NCBI GenBank assembly: GCA_049840935.1 | Contig: JASGJA010000006.1 | Location: 36,637-100,636 of the forward strand | Reading direction: 5' to 3' | Source: Mesorhizobium_G sp049840935 | GTDB taxonomy: Bacteria > Pseudomonadota > Alphaproteobacteria > Rhizobiales > Rhizobiaceae | Length of the DNA: 64,000 nt | Part shown: positions 39,187-49,125 of the stretch, in pieces | Layout of the letters: each line of letters starts with the position of its first letter | Numbering within the stretch: position 1 is the first letter of the stretch | Program-made: the position numbers and the translations under genes | Notes under the pieces: model-generated | What the model was told of the DNA's origin: nothing | The model's database searches: none | Seen by the model: the letters and a program-made list of their open reading frames with translations, nothing else

Positions 39187-40226
39187 TCTGAATCATCCTT
39201 CGCCAATTCGCGCTCGATCTGCTCGATGCTCGGCAGGCTGGTTTGCAGTTCGGCGGGCAGGGATTGGGCCAGCTTGTATTCGGCGATACCCATCGGCTGC
39301 GATTTGTCGCTCAGCGCATATTCGGCCACCACCTCATTCTTGCTCTTGCAGAGCAGCAGGCCGATGGTCGGATTGTCATGATCGGCTTTCACTTGGCGAT
39401 CCACCGCCGTCAGGTAGAAGCCCAGTTGACCAAGATGCTCGGGTTTGAATTTCCCAGCTTTGAGTTCGATAACGACATAGCAGCGCAATTTGAGATGGTA
39501 GAACAAGAGATCGATGAAGAAGTCATCGTCTCCCACTTCCAGCAACACTTGCCGCCCGACGAAGGCGAAGCCCGCGCCGAGTTCCAAAAGAAATTCGGTG
39601 ACATGCCGCACCAGCGCATGTTCGATGTCACGCTCTTGGGCCTCGTCCGTCAGACCGAGAAAGTCGAAACGGTATGGGTCTTTCAGGGATTCACGCGCCA
39701 GATCGGATTGCGGCTTCGGTAAGCGGGCGTCAAAGTTCGTCACCGCCTTGCCGGATCGCTCCAGCAGGCGCGTTTCGATATGAATATTCAGGACATTGCG
39801 CGACCAGCCGTTGGTGATGGCGCTTTGCGCATAGGCCAACCGCTGGTCAGGGTCTTTCAATTTGGTCAGGAGCACCAGATTATGGCCCCAAGGCAATTGT
39901 CCAACAGCCTGTTGGACAATTGCCTCGCCCGGCCATGCCTCGGCAAAAGCGCGCATATACATAAGGTTAGCGCGCGAAAACCCCTTCATGTCCGGGAAGG
40001 CCACGCGCAGGTCCATCGCCAGCCGTTCGATGACCTTAGCACCCCAACCCTGTTCGGCCTGCCGGGTCGGAATGTCCCGACCAATCTGCCAATAGAGCAA
40101 CACCAATTCGCGGTTCACCGCTAGCGTGGCGCGCTGTTGAGCGGTGTGAATGCGGCCCTTCAACTCGGCCAGCCAGTCGGCGTAACCAACGGGTGGTGTG
40201 GTCAGATGCGTGGGGCGGTCTATCAT
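39183..40226 (-). CDS. YhcG/DUF1016-family PD-(D/E)XK nuclease
   Basis: A 347-residue protein. The N-terminal DUF1016 domain (WLAELKGRIHTAQQRATLAV, then LLYWQIGRDI and FSRANLMYMRAFAEAWP) is followed by a PD-(D/E)XK domain with Asp239 in DDDFFIDLLFYH and the Glu254-X-Lys256 pair in VVIELKAGKF. The family often accompanies type I or type IIL restriction genes. The start overlaps the methyltransferase stop (ATGA) and its stop overlaps the helicase start (ATGA). Intact. A likely nuclease effector of the cargo system. Confidence 0.92.
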   Translation of the reverse strand: MIDRPTHLTTPPVGYADWLAELKGRIHTAQQRATLAVNRELVLLYWQIGRDIPTRQAEQGWGAKVIERLAMDLRVAFPDMKGFSRANLMYMRAFAEAWPGEAIVQQAVGQLPWGHNLVLLTKLKDPDQRLAYAQSAITNGWSRNVLNIHIETRLLERSGKAVTNFDARLPKPQSDLARESLKDPYRFDFLGLTDEAQERDIEHALVRHVTEFLLELGAGFAFVGRQVLLEVGDDDFFIDLLFYHLKLRCYVVIELKAGKFKPEHLGQLGFYLTAVDRQVKADHDNPTIGLLLCKSKNEVVAEYALSDKSQPMGIAEYKLAQSLPAELQTSLPSIEQIERELAKDDSE

Positions 40227-43010
40227 GATACCCGCCCCTTCGCCCCCCGGCCCACGCGCCTGGGCGCGGCCGATGCGGTCATTTTTGTATAAAGGTCGAA
40301 CAGCTTTTCCAACCGCTCGGTGTCGTTGCGGAAGCGGCGGCCGATATAGATGCGTTCCAATACTTCATCGTTGCGCTCATGGGCTTCGCGCAGGTCGGCG
40401 GGCATAGCTTCAGGGTCGTAAAGGTCGGCAATCGTCGCCGGGAAATGGGCCTCGCGCGCCAAAGAAATATCCTCGGCAGTTCGCGCAAGATCGGCCTTGT
40501 TCTTCTCCGTGAGAACCGGAATAGGAAAGCTGTTCCAGCCGAGTGTATTTGAATAGCGATAACGTGTCTCAAGTTTACCGCAAACTGCGGCAACCCAAGT
40601 GAGATGCAGCCGCGACACTAGCAGCGCGAGGCTCCATAAAGGCGCATCATAGATGGCGAAGGCCGCATCCGACACGATACCGCCTTCGGGTAGCAAACCA
40701 ATAGGAAGATACTGCCTGCGATTCGCTTGAGTGTCGCGGAATGATAATGGACCTGCTTCCCGGGCTACCCTGGACCTGCCGAAATCGGTAACCCATATTT
40801 GCCGCTACTCGGGTTTCCTTCGCCTTGCTCGCTGCCCGGAATTCAGTCACCCGGTCAAACCTTGCTTGCAGCGGAGGTATGGTAAAGGCGTCGCCCTTCG
40901 TCGGATTCTTCAACCCAAACGCAAATTCTTGGCGAGCCCTTGATGAAATCTTCAGAGCCGAAATAGGGCTTAAGGAATTGGCTTGTGGCGGGATAAGCGT
41001 GGACTAAGTCACGCGCTTCATCAACGGACAGCAACAGGTTTCCATCATCCGTCGGCTTGTTTCCGTAGATCATCAGCGGGCGATCATTTGGCGGCTTTGA
41101 CGCCGCTTCAACGTAGATATCCCGTGAATTTACGAGGTAGGCAGAAATGTTGCTTACCTCCGTCTCCGTCGTACTTCCATCGTCAGCGATACTGTATATT
41201 CGCTTTGCTCTACCTCTATTGTTAGTCAAGCCGACGATTACAACGGTGACACCAGCATTCCTTGCGGCCAGATTGCTCCATCGGAAAGACGTATGCGCGA
41301 ACGCGATTTCGGTTTCGCCATCGAGTGCCAGTGGCCAAAACATTGGAACCAACTGTCCCTGACAGATGGAATTGGTCGATACGAACGCGGCCGTGGCTGG
41401 GCACGCCCTCATGTACAAGCATGCCTTCCAAAACCATCCCATGACGTAGTCGAATGACTTCCAGTAAATTTGTTGGAAAAAAGGATTCCAGTTCAGCCTT
41501 CTAGCTCTTCTGTCTGAGAGCTTAGGCCAGCGTACGGGGGATTGCCGCAGATGTAGGTCTCGCCCCCTCGTTCGCGAAATCCATTTGACTTGATCTACAG
41601 GTGCGCCGAGCAGGTCATCGGCATAATCTTCCCGCCGCCTCTGCCAGTTGGCTCACAAACTGTCAGCCAGTCGAGTTTCAGAGCATTTCCGCAGGTGATC
41701 CAATTCTGCTGATCGAGCGGCAAAAATTCAGCTAGCGCCAGCTTCTGCCCACGATAGAGCACATCACATTGAAACTCCGCCATAATGAGAGCGAGGCGCG
41801 CGACTTCGGCAGGGAAGTTGCGCAGTTCTATCCCACGAAAATTGGTCAGCGGGATTTCGGATACTCGGGTCAGATTCTCCGCGCCGCTCGTTGATGACAG
41901 CCTCGATCGCCCGCATCTCCTTATAGGCGATGACAAGGAAGTTACCGCTGCCGCAGGCGGGGTCAAACACCCGGATGCGCGCCATGCGCCGCCGCAGATT
42001 CAACAACGTCCGGCTATTGTCGCCCGCCTCCTCAAGCCGCGCACGAAGATCATCGAGGAAGAGCGGGTTGAGCACTTTCAAGATATTCGGGACGCTTGTG
42101 TAGTGCATCCCCAGCGCGCCACGCTCTTCATCGTCAGCGACGGCCTGGATCATCGACCCGAAGATGTCCGGATTGATCTTCGTCCAATCGAGGCCGCCGA
42201 TATGGAGAAGGTAGGAGCGCGCAATCCTGCTGAAATGAGGCACGGTCGGGCTACCTGAGAACAGGCCACCGTTCACATAGGGGAACGTGTCCGCCCAACG
42301 GGGGAGCTTGGCAGCCGCCCGGTCTGTAATCTTGGTGTTCATGGCGCGGAACAGTTCGCCGATCACCTCATGGGTATTGGACGAATCCCGCGCACTCATC
42401 TGCTCGATGGTGGAGGTGAACAGGCCCTTGCCGTGGAAAATGTCGGTCTTCTCCGCGAAGAAGCAGAAAATCAGCCGGGCCATGAAGTGATTTATGTCGG
42501 GGCGGCGCTCGGCGCTGCCCCAATCGGGATTGTCTTTCAGAAGCTCGACATAGAGGCGTTGAAGGCGCATAGCGGCGCGCGTGTCGAGTTCGGTTCTCAA
42601 CGATCTGTGTGAGCGGTCGTGATCCCTGCCAGCGGCAGGAAAAAACCGAAATACTTGGCGAAGTCCCCATAAGCGCAGGCGATGGTCTCGCCGGTGCCCA
42701 GATGCTCGGCCTCGAAATCCACGCCATCGGTGGCGAGAATGAAACGTGCCTTGGCCTTGCCCGTGGCCGGACTGGCGCGAAGTGCAGCCAGCACCTTCGT
42801 TACATCGCCGGGCGCGGCGACAGAGATGTGAATGTGGTTTCGTTGCAGGACGCCGCCAAGATCGGACTTGTTCGTCTCGCCCGCGCGCAGCTTCTTGATG
42901 GTGGTTTCCTTGTTGCCGAAGGCTTCAAGGAACGCATACGGAAACTCGCCGCCGTCAAACGGCAGTTCAGCAAGCGCCGATATGGCTTCCTCTATTTCTA
43001 CGGCGTTCAT
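40223..43010 (-). pseudogene. MmeI-like class I SAM-dependent DNA methyltransferase, broken by several frameshifts
   Basis: The total span fits one protein of about 925 residues. From ATG 43010 (MNAVEIEEAISALAELPFDG) the N-terminal MmeI-like domain ends with YFGFFLPLAGI. The next frame (to 41764) has the helical region and SAM motif I, FDPACGSGNFLVIAYKEM. Motif IV, GNPPY of an adenine-N6 methylase, is at about 41532-41546. Two further frames carry LNWNPFFQQIYWKSFDYVMG and, at the end, YSNTLGWNSFPIP (target recognition side) to 40223. At least four single-base breaks separate these. The N-terminal domain shows no clear ExK nuclease motif, so it may be methylase-only. It is the second gene of the cargo operon. 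Confidence 0.85.
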
Positions 43011-43029
43011 ATGCCCTCTACACCGGCCT

Positions 43030-43224
43030 TCATGTCGGCCGCCCGTTCTGTTGCTCCTCGACCTTGCGCTTGATCCAGCTTGCGATGGCCTCCCGCTCGA
43101 AACGCCACGATCCGCCGACCTTGAAACCGGGAATCTCCCCCGCAAGGACGAGCTTGTAAGCGGTCTTCTCATTGAGCTTGAGAAGTTCCGCCACCTCTCG
43201 GATCGTAAGGATTTCGTCGGCCAT
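43030..43224 (-). CDS. Excisionase-family/MerR-like HTH protein leading the cargo operon
   Basis: A 64-residue protein, MADEILTIREVAELLKLNEK, then TAYKLVLAGEIPGFKVGGSW and RFEREAIASWIKRK: a complete small winged-helix excisionase/AlpA-like domain. It lies 19 bp upstream of the methylase ATG in the same direction, so it is the first gene of the cargo operon and may act as its autoregulator or as a specificity helper, rather than as the island's excisionase. Intact. Confidence 0.85.
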   Translation of the reverse strand: MADEILTIREVAELLKLNEKTAYKLVLAGEIPGFKVGGSWRFEREAIASWIKRKVEEQQNGRPT

Positions 43225-43257
43225 GTGCCTGCCGTAAGTCGCGATCAGCGCAGCATA

Positions 43258-43673
43258 TTAGAGGATCGGAGAGAATTCGAGAAAATAGTGCAACTCCTGC
43301 CCACCACTATTGCACCCCGCCACCGCCACGAAGGCCAAGGTTTTCCAAATGATGGCGGGCGTCGTTGCGATATGCGGGGTCTCCGCGCGCCCGCCATCGG
43401 TCATGCCCGATCCTGTGACGCGTCCGGGGTGATCGTTTGCGCGTGCTGCATCGGTTTCTGCGTCGAACGCCATCTTTCCCCTTTCCGGCCCATAACTCGC
43501 GCGCACGTTCGCCGTCCTCGCTCTTGAGCTTGTCGGCCATCCAGATCATCGCGCCGTAGATCATGGCGCGGTCGTCGCTGGTCAGGTCCACGATGCCCGC
43601 CTTGACGACGAGGCCGCCGAGTTCGATCAGATGCCGCGGTGCGCTTGCGGCGCTCGACCTGCCATGTTCGCAT
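43258..43673 (-). pseudogene. traD: Conjugal transfer protein TraD, frameshifted
   Basis: Starts at ATG 43673 (MRTWQVERRKR). One base later than expected the frame changes to RHLIELGGLVVKAGIVDLTS and DDRAMIYGAMIWMADKLKSE, the heart of the small Ti-plasmid/rhizobial TraD family (about 70-80 residues). A second shift after ELWAGKGKD leads to AFDAETDAARAND. The exact 3' end is uncertain because of the frame breaks. It overlaps the end of traC and is divergent from traA, as in Agrobacterium-type transfer regions. Confidence 0.7.
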
Positions 43674-43674
43674 G

Positions 43675-44004
43675 TCATGCCGCGCCCGTGCCGCCTGATG
43701 CCGGTTGCGCGCCGCCCGGTTGCGTCGGAGTGCCGCCAGTGTCGCGGTCAGGCGCTGGTGCAGATCGCCGCGACCGGCCTTGAAAGAACGCCGCCCCGCG
43801 CTTGGCCCATGCCTCCCTCTTTCCGGCATCGGTCGTTTCCGCCAGCACGACCAGCGCGCCGGCCAGTTCGTCGGCGGTGAGCGCATCGGCCCCGGTGGCG
43901 ATCACCAGTTCGCCGAGTTGCTGCACCTTGCGCGGTTTTGAGTTCCTCGCGCCTTGTCTTCAAGCGCCTTCAGTTCCGCGTCGTAGTCTCGTCGGTTTGC
44001 GCAT
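43675..44004 (-). pseudogene. traC: Conjugal transfer protein TraC, frameshifted
   Basis: The start at ATG 44004 (minus strand) gives MRKP and then, after removing single bases, RDYDAELKALEDKAR and VQQLGELVIATGADALTADE, LAGALVVLAETTDAGKREAW and AKRGAAFFQGRSR: a TraC of Ti-type plasmids (about 100 residues). At least three single-base insertions break the frame within the first 80 bases. The oriT-like site and traA lie on the other side of the divergent region. With traD it would assist relaxosome formation. Confidence 0.72.
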
Positions 44005-44125
44005 TATCGTGTCCTTTCCCGGTCGTAAGTTGTTGATGCAGTAAGGATAGTTGCGCAGGCGGCAGAACGCAGTATTGTTGCCGGGACGGTGTGGCACGGC
44101 CCGGTCCATCCCGAGATTTTTTCGA

Positions 44126-44156
44126 GGGAGGGCGCGCTTATACGTCGTTCCGACGT
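44126..44156 (-). other. oriT: Origin of transfer (oriT), RSF1010/R1162 and Ti-type
   Basis: On the minus strand a hairpin ACGTCG-GAA-CGACGT (44156-44142) is followed directly by ATAAGCGCGCCCTCCC (44141-44126). This matches the R1162/RSF1010 oriT core TAAGTGCGCCCTCCC in 14 of 15 positions, and has the same order of inverted repeat then nick core. It lies between divergent traC and traA, where Ti-type oriT sites are found, and the MobQ-class TraA fits such an oriT. The R1162 sequence is recalled from memory, not searched. Confidence 0.8.
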
Positions 44157-44185
44157 GCGCTTGGCCGTGCCAATGCTTGATCGCG

Positions 44186-47177
44186 ATGGCGATCTATCAT
44201 CTTCACGTCAAGGTCATTGGCCGCAAGGCTGGGTCGAGCGCGGTGGCGTCCGCCGCCTACCGCTCGGCCTCGCGGATGCGCGACGAGCGGCATCGACCGC
44301 GTGCAGGACTTTTCCAACAAGCGCGGCGTCGTCCATTCCGAGGTCATGCTGCCGGATGGTGCGCCCGAGCATCTTAGCGACCGCGAACGGCTCTGGAACG
44401 ATGTAGAGGCGTTCGAGGTCAGGAAGGACGCCCAGCTTGCCCGCGAGGTGGAGTTCGCCATTCCGCGCGAGATGACGCAGGCGCAGGGCATCGAACTGGC
44501 CCGCGACTTCGCACAGGCCGAATTTGTCGATCAGGGCATGATCGCCGACCTCAATGTGCATTGGGACATCGGCGAGGACGGGATGCCGAAACCCCATGCC
44601 CATGTCATGCTGACCATGCGCAGCGTGGACGAGAACGGTTTCGGCCAGAAGGTGCGGGACTGGAACCGCACGGAGATGGTCGAGCGGTGGCGCGAGCGCT
44701 GGGCCGAGCATGTCAACGAACGTCTGGCCGAACTCGACATTGACGCACGGATCGACCATCGCAGCCTTGAGGCGCAGGGCATCGGGTTGGAGCCGCAAAG
44801 CCAGATCGGCGCACCGGCGCAGCGCATCGAGGGCGAAGGCATCGAGGCCGCAGACCGCGCGGACATGCACCGCGAGATCGCCCGCAACAACGGCGCGCGG
44901 ATCATCGCCGATCCATCGGTGGCGCTGGACGCGATCACGCATCAGCAATCGACCTTCACGCGGCGCGACATGGCGATGTTCGCGCATCGGCACAGCGACG
45001 GCATCGACCAGTTCAACGAGGTCATGGGCGCGATGCGCGGTTCGCCCGATCTGGTCGAACTTGGGCAGGACGGACGCGGCGAGGATCGGTTCACCACCCG
45101 CGACATGATCGAGGCCGAACAGCGCCTGCATCGCGCCGCCGAGACTGATGGCCGAGCGGGAACGGCACGAGGTCAGCGACAGGGACAGACGAGGCGGCAT
45201 TGGCCCGCGCCGAACAGCGCGGCCTTGTCCTGTCCGGCGAGCAGGCCGACGCGCTGGCGCATGTCACGGACGGGCGCGATCTTGGCATTGTCGTCGGTTA
45301 TGCCGGAACGGGAAAGAGCGCCATGCTCGGCGTTGCGCGCGAGGCTTGGGAAGCGGCGGGCTACGAGGTTCACGGCGTTGCCCTGTCCGGTATCGCGGCG
45401 GAAAATCTGGAAAGTGGATCGGGCATTGCGTCTCGCACCATCGCCAGCATGGAACATGGCTGGAAGAACGGTCGCGACATGCTCACGTCGCGCGATGTGC
45501 TTGTCATCGACGAGGCGGGCATGGTCGGCACGCGGCAGTTGGAGCGCGTGCTGTCCCATGCGGCGGAAGCTGGCGCAAAGGTCGTGCTGGTCGGCGATCC
45601 GCAGCAGTTGCAATCCATCGAGGCGGGCGCGGCGTTCCGTTCGATCCACGAGCGCCACGGCGGCGTGGAAATCCGTGAGGTGCGCCGCCAGCGCGAGGAC
45701 TGGCAGCGTGACGCCACCCGCGATCTGGCGACCGGCAGGACCGGCGCATGCGATCCATGCCTATGACAGTCACGGCATGGTGCATGAGGCCGCAACCCGC
45801 GAACAGGCGCGCGACGATCTGATCGACCGCTGGGACCGCGACCGGCAGGCGTCACCGGACAGCAGCCGCATCATCCTCACCCATACCAATGCCGAGGTGC
45901 GCGAACTCAACGAAGCCGCCCGCGACCGGATGCGGGATGCTGGCGATCTGGGCGAGGACGTGCGCGTCACCGTCGAGCGCGGCGAACGCAGCTTTGCCGC
46001 CGGGGATCGCGTCATGTTCCTGCAAAACGAGCGCGGCCTTGGCGTGAAGAACGGCACGCTCGGCACCATCGAACAGGTCAGCGCGCAGAGCATGACGCGT
46101 GCGCACAGATGATGGGCGCTCCATCGCGTTCGACCTCAAGGATTACGACCGCATCGACCACGGCTATGCCGCGACCATCCACAAGGCGCAGGGCATGACG
46201 GTGGACCGGACGCATGTGCTGGCAACGCCGGGCATGGACGCCCACGGCAGCTATGTCGCCCTGTCGCGCCATCGCGACGGCATGGACCTGCATTATGGCC
46301 GCGACGACTTCGCCAGTCAGGACAGGCTCATCAGCACCCTGTCGCGCGACCGCGCCAAGGACATGGCGTCGGATTACGCGACCCGGCGCAGGACTATGCC
46401 GAGCGGCGCGGTATCAGCTTCCGCGCTCGTGTCGCCGAGATCATGCGCAGGCTGGTACCGGAAAAGGTGCGCGATGCTGTTGACGACATGCTGGATAGGG
46501 TGCGCGACCCCGGTGACGGCGCACCTGGCCCCGAGGCCGGAAAGGGCCGGGAAAGGGAGCGGATCGGGAAGTCGGTGACGGGACGCCAGATCGGGGAAGA
46601 CCCGGAGGCTGCGTTGCGCCGCGCCCGTGGCCGGGCGTTTGTCCGTCATGCCCGCGCCGTGGACGCGATCTTCAAGGCGCAGGCGCGAGACATGGCCGCC
46701 AGCACCCGGACAGGTGCAGGAACTGGCACGAAGCCCGTGCCGAGTTTGATGAAGCTGCGGCCTCATGGCTCACACGATGCCGAAGCGGTCTACAAGAAGA
46801 ACCCCGAATTTGCGGCGGCTGTCGCGTCAGGCGATCCCGACCGCGCCGCGCCCGCCATCCGCGCCCTACAACTGGAAACCGAGATGCGCGCCGACCCGCA
46901 GCGCCGCGCGGATCGCTTCGTGGAACGCTGGCAGAAACTCGACCAGACCAGCCAGCGCCAGTATCAGGCGGGCGATATGTCCGGCTACAGATCCACGCGG
47001 GCCGAGATGGGCAACATGGCGAAAAGCCTCGAACGCGATCCGCAGATGGAATCCCTGCTCGCAGGCCGCAAGAAAGAACTCGGCATCGGGATCGACTCAG
47101 GGCCGCAGCCTTGGCCGGCAACTCGCCTTCAGTCACGGCATCGACCTCGGCAGAGGACCGGGGTCATCGGATTATAG
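44186..47177 (+). pseudogene. traA: TraA conjugative relaxase/helicase (MobQ, Ti type), with several frameshifts
   Basis: Starts at ATG 44186 with the MobA/MobL relaxase N-terminus MAIYHLHVKVIGRKAGSSAV, then after a shift HSEVMLPDGAPEHL and the metal-binding WDIGEDGMPKPHAHVMLTMR. The RecD-like helicase half shows Walker A in GYAGTGKSAML and DEAGMVGTRQLERV in a second frame, VTVERGERSFAAGDRVMFLQ back in the first, HKAQGMTVDRTHVLA in a third, and the C-terminal TraA tail to 47177. At least five single-base frame changes are needed (near 44280, 45155, 45740, 46095 and 46385). The full product would be about 990 residues. Nicking at the neighbouring oriT would be its job if intact. Confidence 0.85.
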
Positions 47178-47307
47178 AACTATCCTATTTTCCGCCGTTC
47201 GCCGCCGATAGCCCTACTGACGCCTAACTAACTCTTGCACAACGATAAATCGTTGTTCTGTCTGGTCTCTGCAATCGTCAGAACAACCAGTAGGAGGCAG
47301 CACAGCC

Positions 47308-47515
47308 ATGCGTCAACCAGACCGTATCATCCGAATGAAAACCGTTCTCGCCCGCACCGGCCTGTCCCGGTCCACCATCTATCGCAAGATCGCCGAAGGC
47401 ACGTTCCCGCCTCAGACTCAGGATCAGCATCAACGGCGCGGGATGGAAGGAATCCGACATCGACCGCTGGATCGCCGATCCCGCCAGATGGCGGGCCACC
47501 AATGACAACGCCTGA
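47308..47515 (+). pseudogene. AlpA-family regulator, one-base frameshift
   Basis: AGGAGG precedes ATG 47308. The first half MRQPDRIIRMKTVLARTGLS and RSTIYRKIAEGTFPPQ is an AlpA-like HTH. Then one extra base after CCTCAG shifts the frame; skipping it gives LRISINGAGWKESDIDRWI and ends WRATNDNA at 47515. About 68 residues if corrected. AlpA-like proteins activate integrase or transfer genes of islands, and this one lies beside the integrase gene. Confidence 0.8.
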
Positions 47516-47537
47516 ACGAATGGATGCGAGCCTCCGC

Positions 47538-48890
47538 TCAGAGATCGTTGTCCAATTCGTCATCGTGAATCTCAGCCGCACGTCGCTTCGCGTCGGCGAT
47601 CAGTTCCTTCGCGGATTCGCCTTTAACCCAAGCGTCGAGCATGTCAGCCCAGCACTGAAGCATGATCTTCCGCTCGGCTAGGTAACGGTTCACATTGTAG
47701 ACTGCCGCGATCCGGTTTCGAGGCGCGTGGGCCAAGCTCATCTCGATCCAGCGATCATCGAACTTGGCGCGGTTCAGGCCGGTCGAAAACGTGCGGCGCA
47801 GGTCGTGAACACCGAAGCTCTGAAAGTCCGGGATCAGTCCTTCCGGATACGCTCTACAACCGTGTCGATCACGCGGTTGAGCGTGGCGTTGCTGATAGGC
47901 GTGTCGCCGTCGTATCGACCGGGGTGCAGGTATCGGCTGTGCGCCGAACATGGTGCGGAACGCCGTCAGAATGTCGAGTGCCTGATCGCTCAGCGGGACG
48001 ACATGCGCCTTTCCGGCCTTCATGCGCTCGGCCGGAATCGTCCAGCGCGCGGCGGCGAAGTCGATTTCCTTCCATGTGGCGTCGATGAACTCCGATTTGC
48101 GAACGCCGGTCAGCAGGACAAACTTCACCGCTAAGCGCAGCGTGGGCGCCGCCGACACATGTTCCAAAGCCGTCAGGACCGCGCGGACTTCGGACGGTGA
48201 CAGGGCGCGGTCGCGCGGCTCGAACGTGGCGATGGCGCTGGTGCGGATCGACTCGGCCGGGTTGCTCACATCCAGCCCGCTTCCTTGAGCGTGGCGGAAC
48301 ACAAGCAACACGACCTCGCGGACATGCACGGCAACGGCTGGCCCGCGCTTCTCCTTAACCTCATCGCACAGGCGTTTCAGGCGTTGCGGTGTCACCTCCC
48401 CTAGTTTGAGCTTCGACATCACGCTCGCAATGGCGCGATCATAGACTGATCTGCGCATCGCCAAGGTGCTGTCAGCCAGTTTCTCGGCCCCCGATTTAGG
48501 ATCGGCTTTGTGCTTGAAGTAGGCTTCCGCCCACCCGCCGAACGTCAACGCCTCGGCTGACGCGGTGCGCTTCTCCACTTTGGCTTTCGACGGCGACTCG
48601 CCACGCTCGACCTGACGCCGCGCGCGAGCCAGTAGTGTCCTAGCCTCTGCAAGCGACACGTCCATACCGTATTCTAGCGCGTCGGGCGCTCGGGTCAGTT
48701 TGCGCGCCGCCTCGGCGCTATATCGGCCGATGGTCAATACCTCCTGCCGCCCGTTCACCCGATACTGATACCGGAACGATATGACCCCGGTTGGAGTGAC
48801 AGCCGCGTGCATCCCATCGCGGTCAGTTACCTTATAGAGCTTGGCCCTCGGCTTGAGGTTTTTCAGTTCTTTATCAGTGAGATCGCTCAT
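47538..48890 (-). CDS. Tyrosine-type (P4-like) integrase of the guaA island
   Basis: About 450 residues from ATG 48890 (MSDLTDKELKNLKPRAKLYK). It has the N-terminal DUF4102 arm-binding domain (VNGRQEVLTIGRYSAEA), a SAM-like core-binding domain, and the catalytic domain with Arg in LTGVRKSEFIDATWKE, His-X-X-Arg in FGVHDLRRTFSTG and the tyrosine in YNVNRYLAERK. A short stretch around 47840-47950 reads in the wrong frame (PIPAPRSIRRRHAY), because two frame changes cancel, so about 30 residues before the HxxR motif are altered. It reads toward guaA's opposite side and lies next to the att site, as expected. Possibly still folds poorly. Confidence 0.88.
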   Translation of the reverse strand: MSDLTDKELKNLKPRAKLYKVTDRDGMHAAVTPTGVISFRYQYRVNGRQEVLTIGRYSAEAARKLTRAPDALEYGMDVSLAEARTLLARARRQVERGESPSKAKVEKRTASAEALTFGGWAEAYFKHKADPKSGAEKLADSTLAMRRSVYDRAIASVMSKLKLGEVTPQRLKRLCDEVKEKRGPAVAVHVREVVLLVFRHAQGSGLDVSNPAESIRTSAIATFEPRDRALSPSEVRAVLTALEHVSAAPTLRLAVKFVLLTGVRKSEFIDATWKEIDFAAARWTIPAERMKAGKAHVVPLSDQALDILTAFRTMFGAQPIPAPRSIRRRHAYQQRHAQPRDRHGCRAYPEGLIPDFQSFGVHDLRRTFSTGLNRAKFDDRWIEMSLAHAPRNRIAAVYNVNRYLAERKIMLQCWADMLDAWVKGESAKELIADAKRRAAEIHDDELDNDL

Positions 48891-48920
48891 AAATTCGCAT
48901 CCGGTCAGGGGGCAAACGGA

Positions 48921-49090
48921 TACCAACAAGAGTGGCTGTTGGTATCACAAGCCCGTTTCTTGACCATCCTGCGCCATACCAACACCGCTACCAACAAAGT
49001 GGCTGGGCTGGAGTGACATGCAGCGATACGGAGTGAGAAAAATATCCCTACCAATCAATGTGATAGTGCGACTTCTGGCACGGAGTGAGA
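48921..49090. repeat. Candidate integrase arm-type repeats between int and the right att site
   Basis: TACCAACAAGAGTGGCT (48921-48937) is nearly repeated as TACCAACAAAGTGGCT (48989-49004), with a third TACCAACA at 48978. ACGGAGTGAGA occurs at 49028-49038 and again at 49080-49090. The clustering of short direct repeats in the 220 bp between integrase and att is typical of arm-binding sites. Functional role is inferred. Confidence 0.45.
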
Positions 49091-49110
49091 TGGTCTGAAA
49101 TGACCTTAGA

Positions 49111-49125
49111 TCACTCCCACTCGAT
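49111..49125. other. Attachment site copy (right end of the island, within the guaA 3' end)
   Basis: TCACTCCCACTCGAT, identical to 35596-35610. On the coding strand it reads ATCGAGTGGGAGTGA, the final codons of guaA including its stop, so integration preserves the GuaA protein sequence. Confidence 0.88.
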
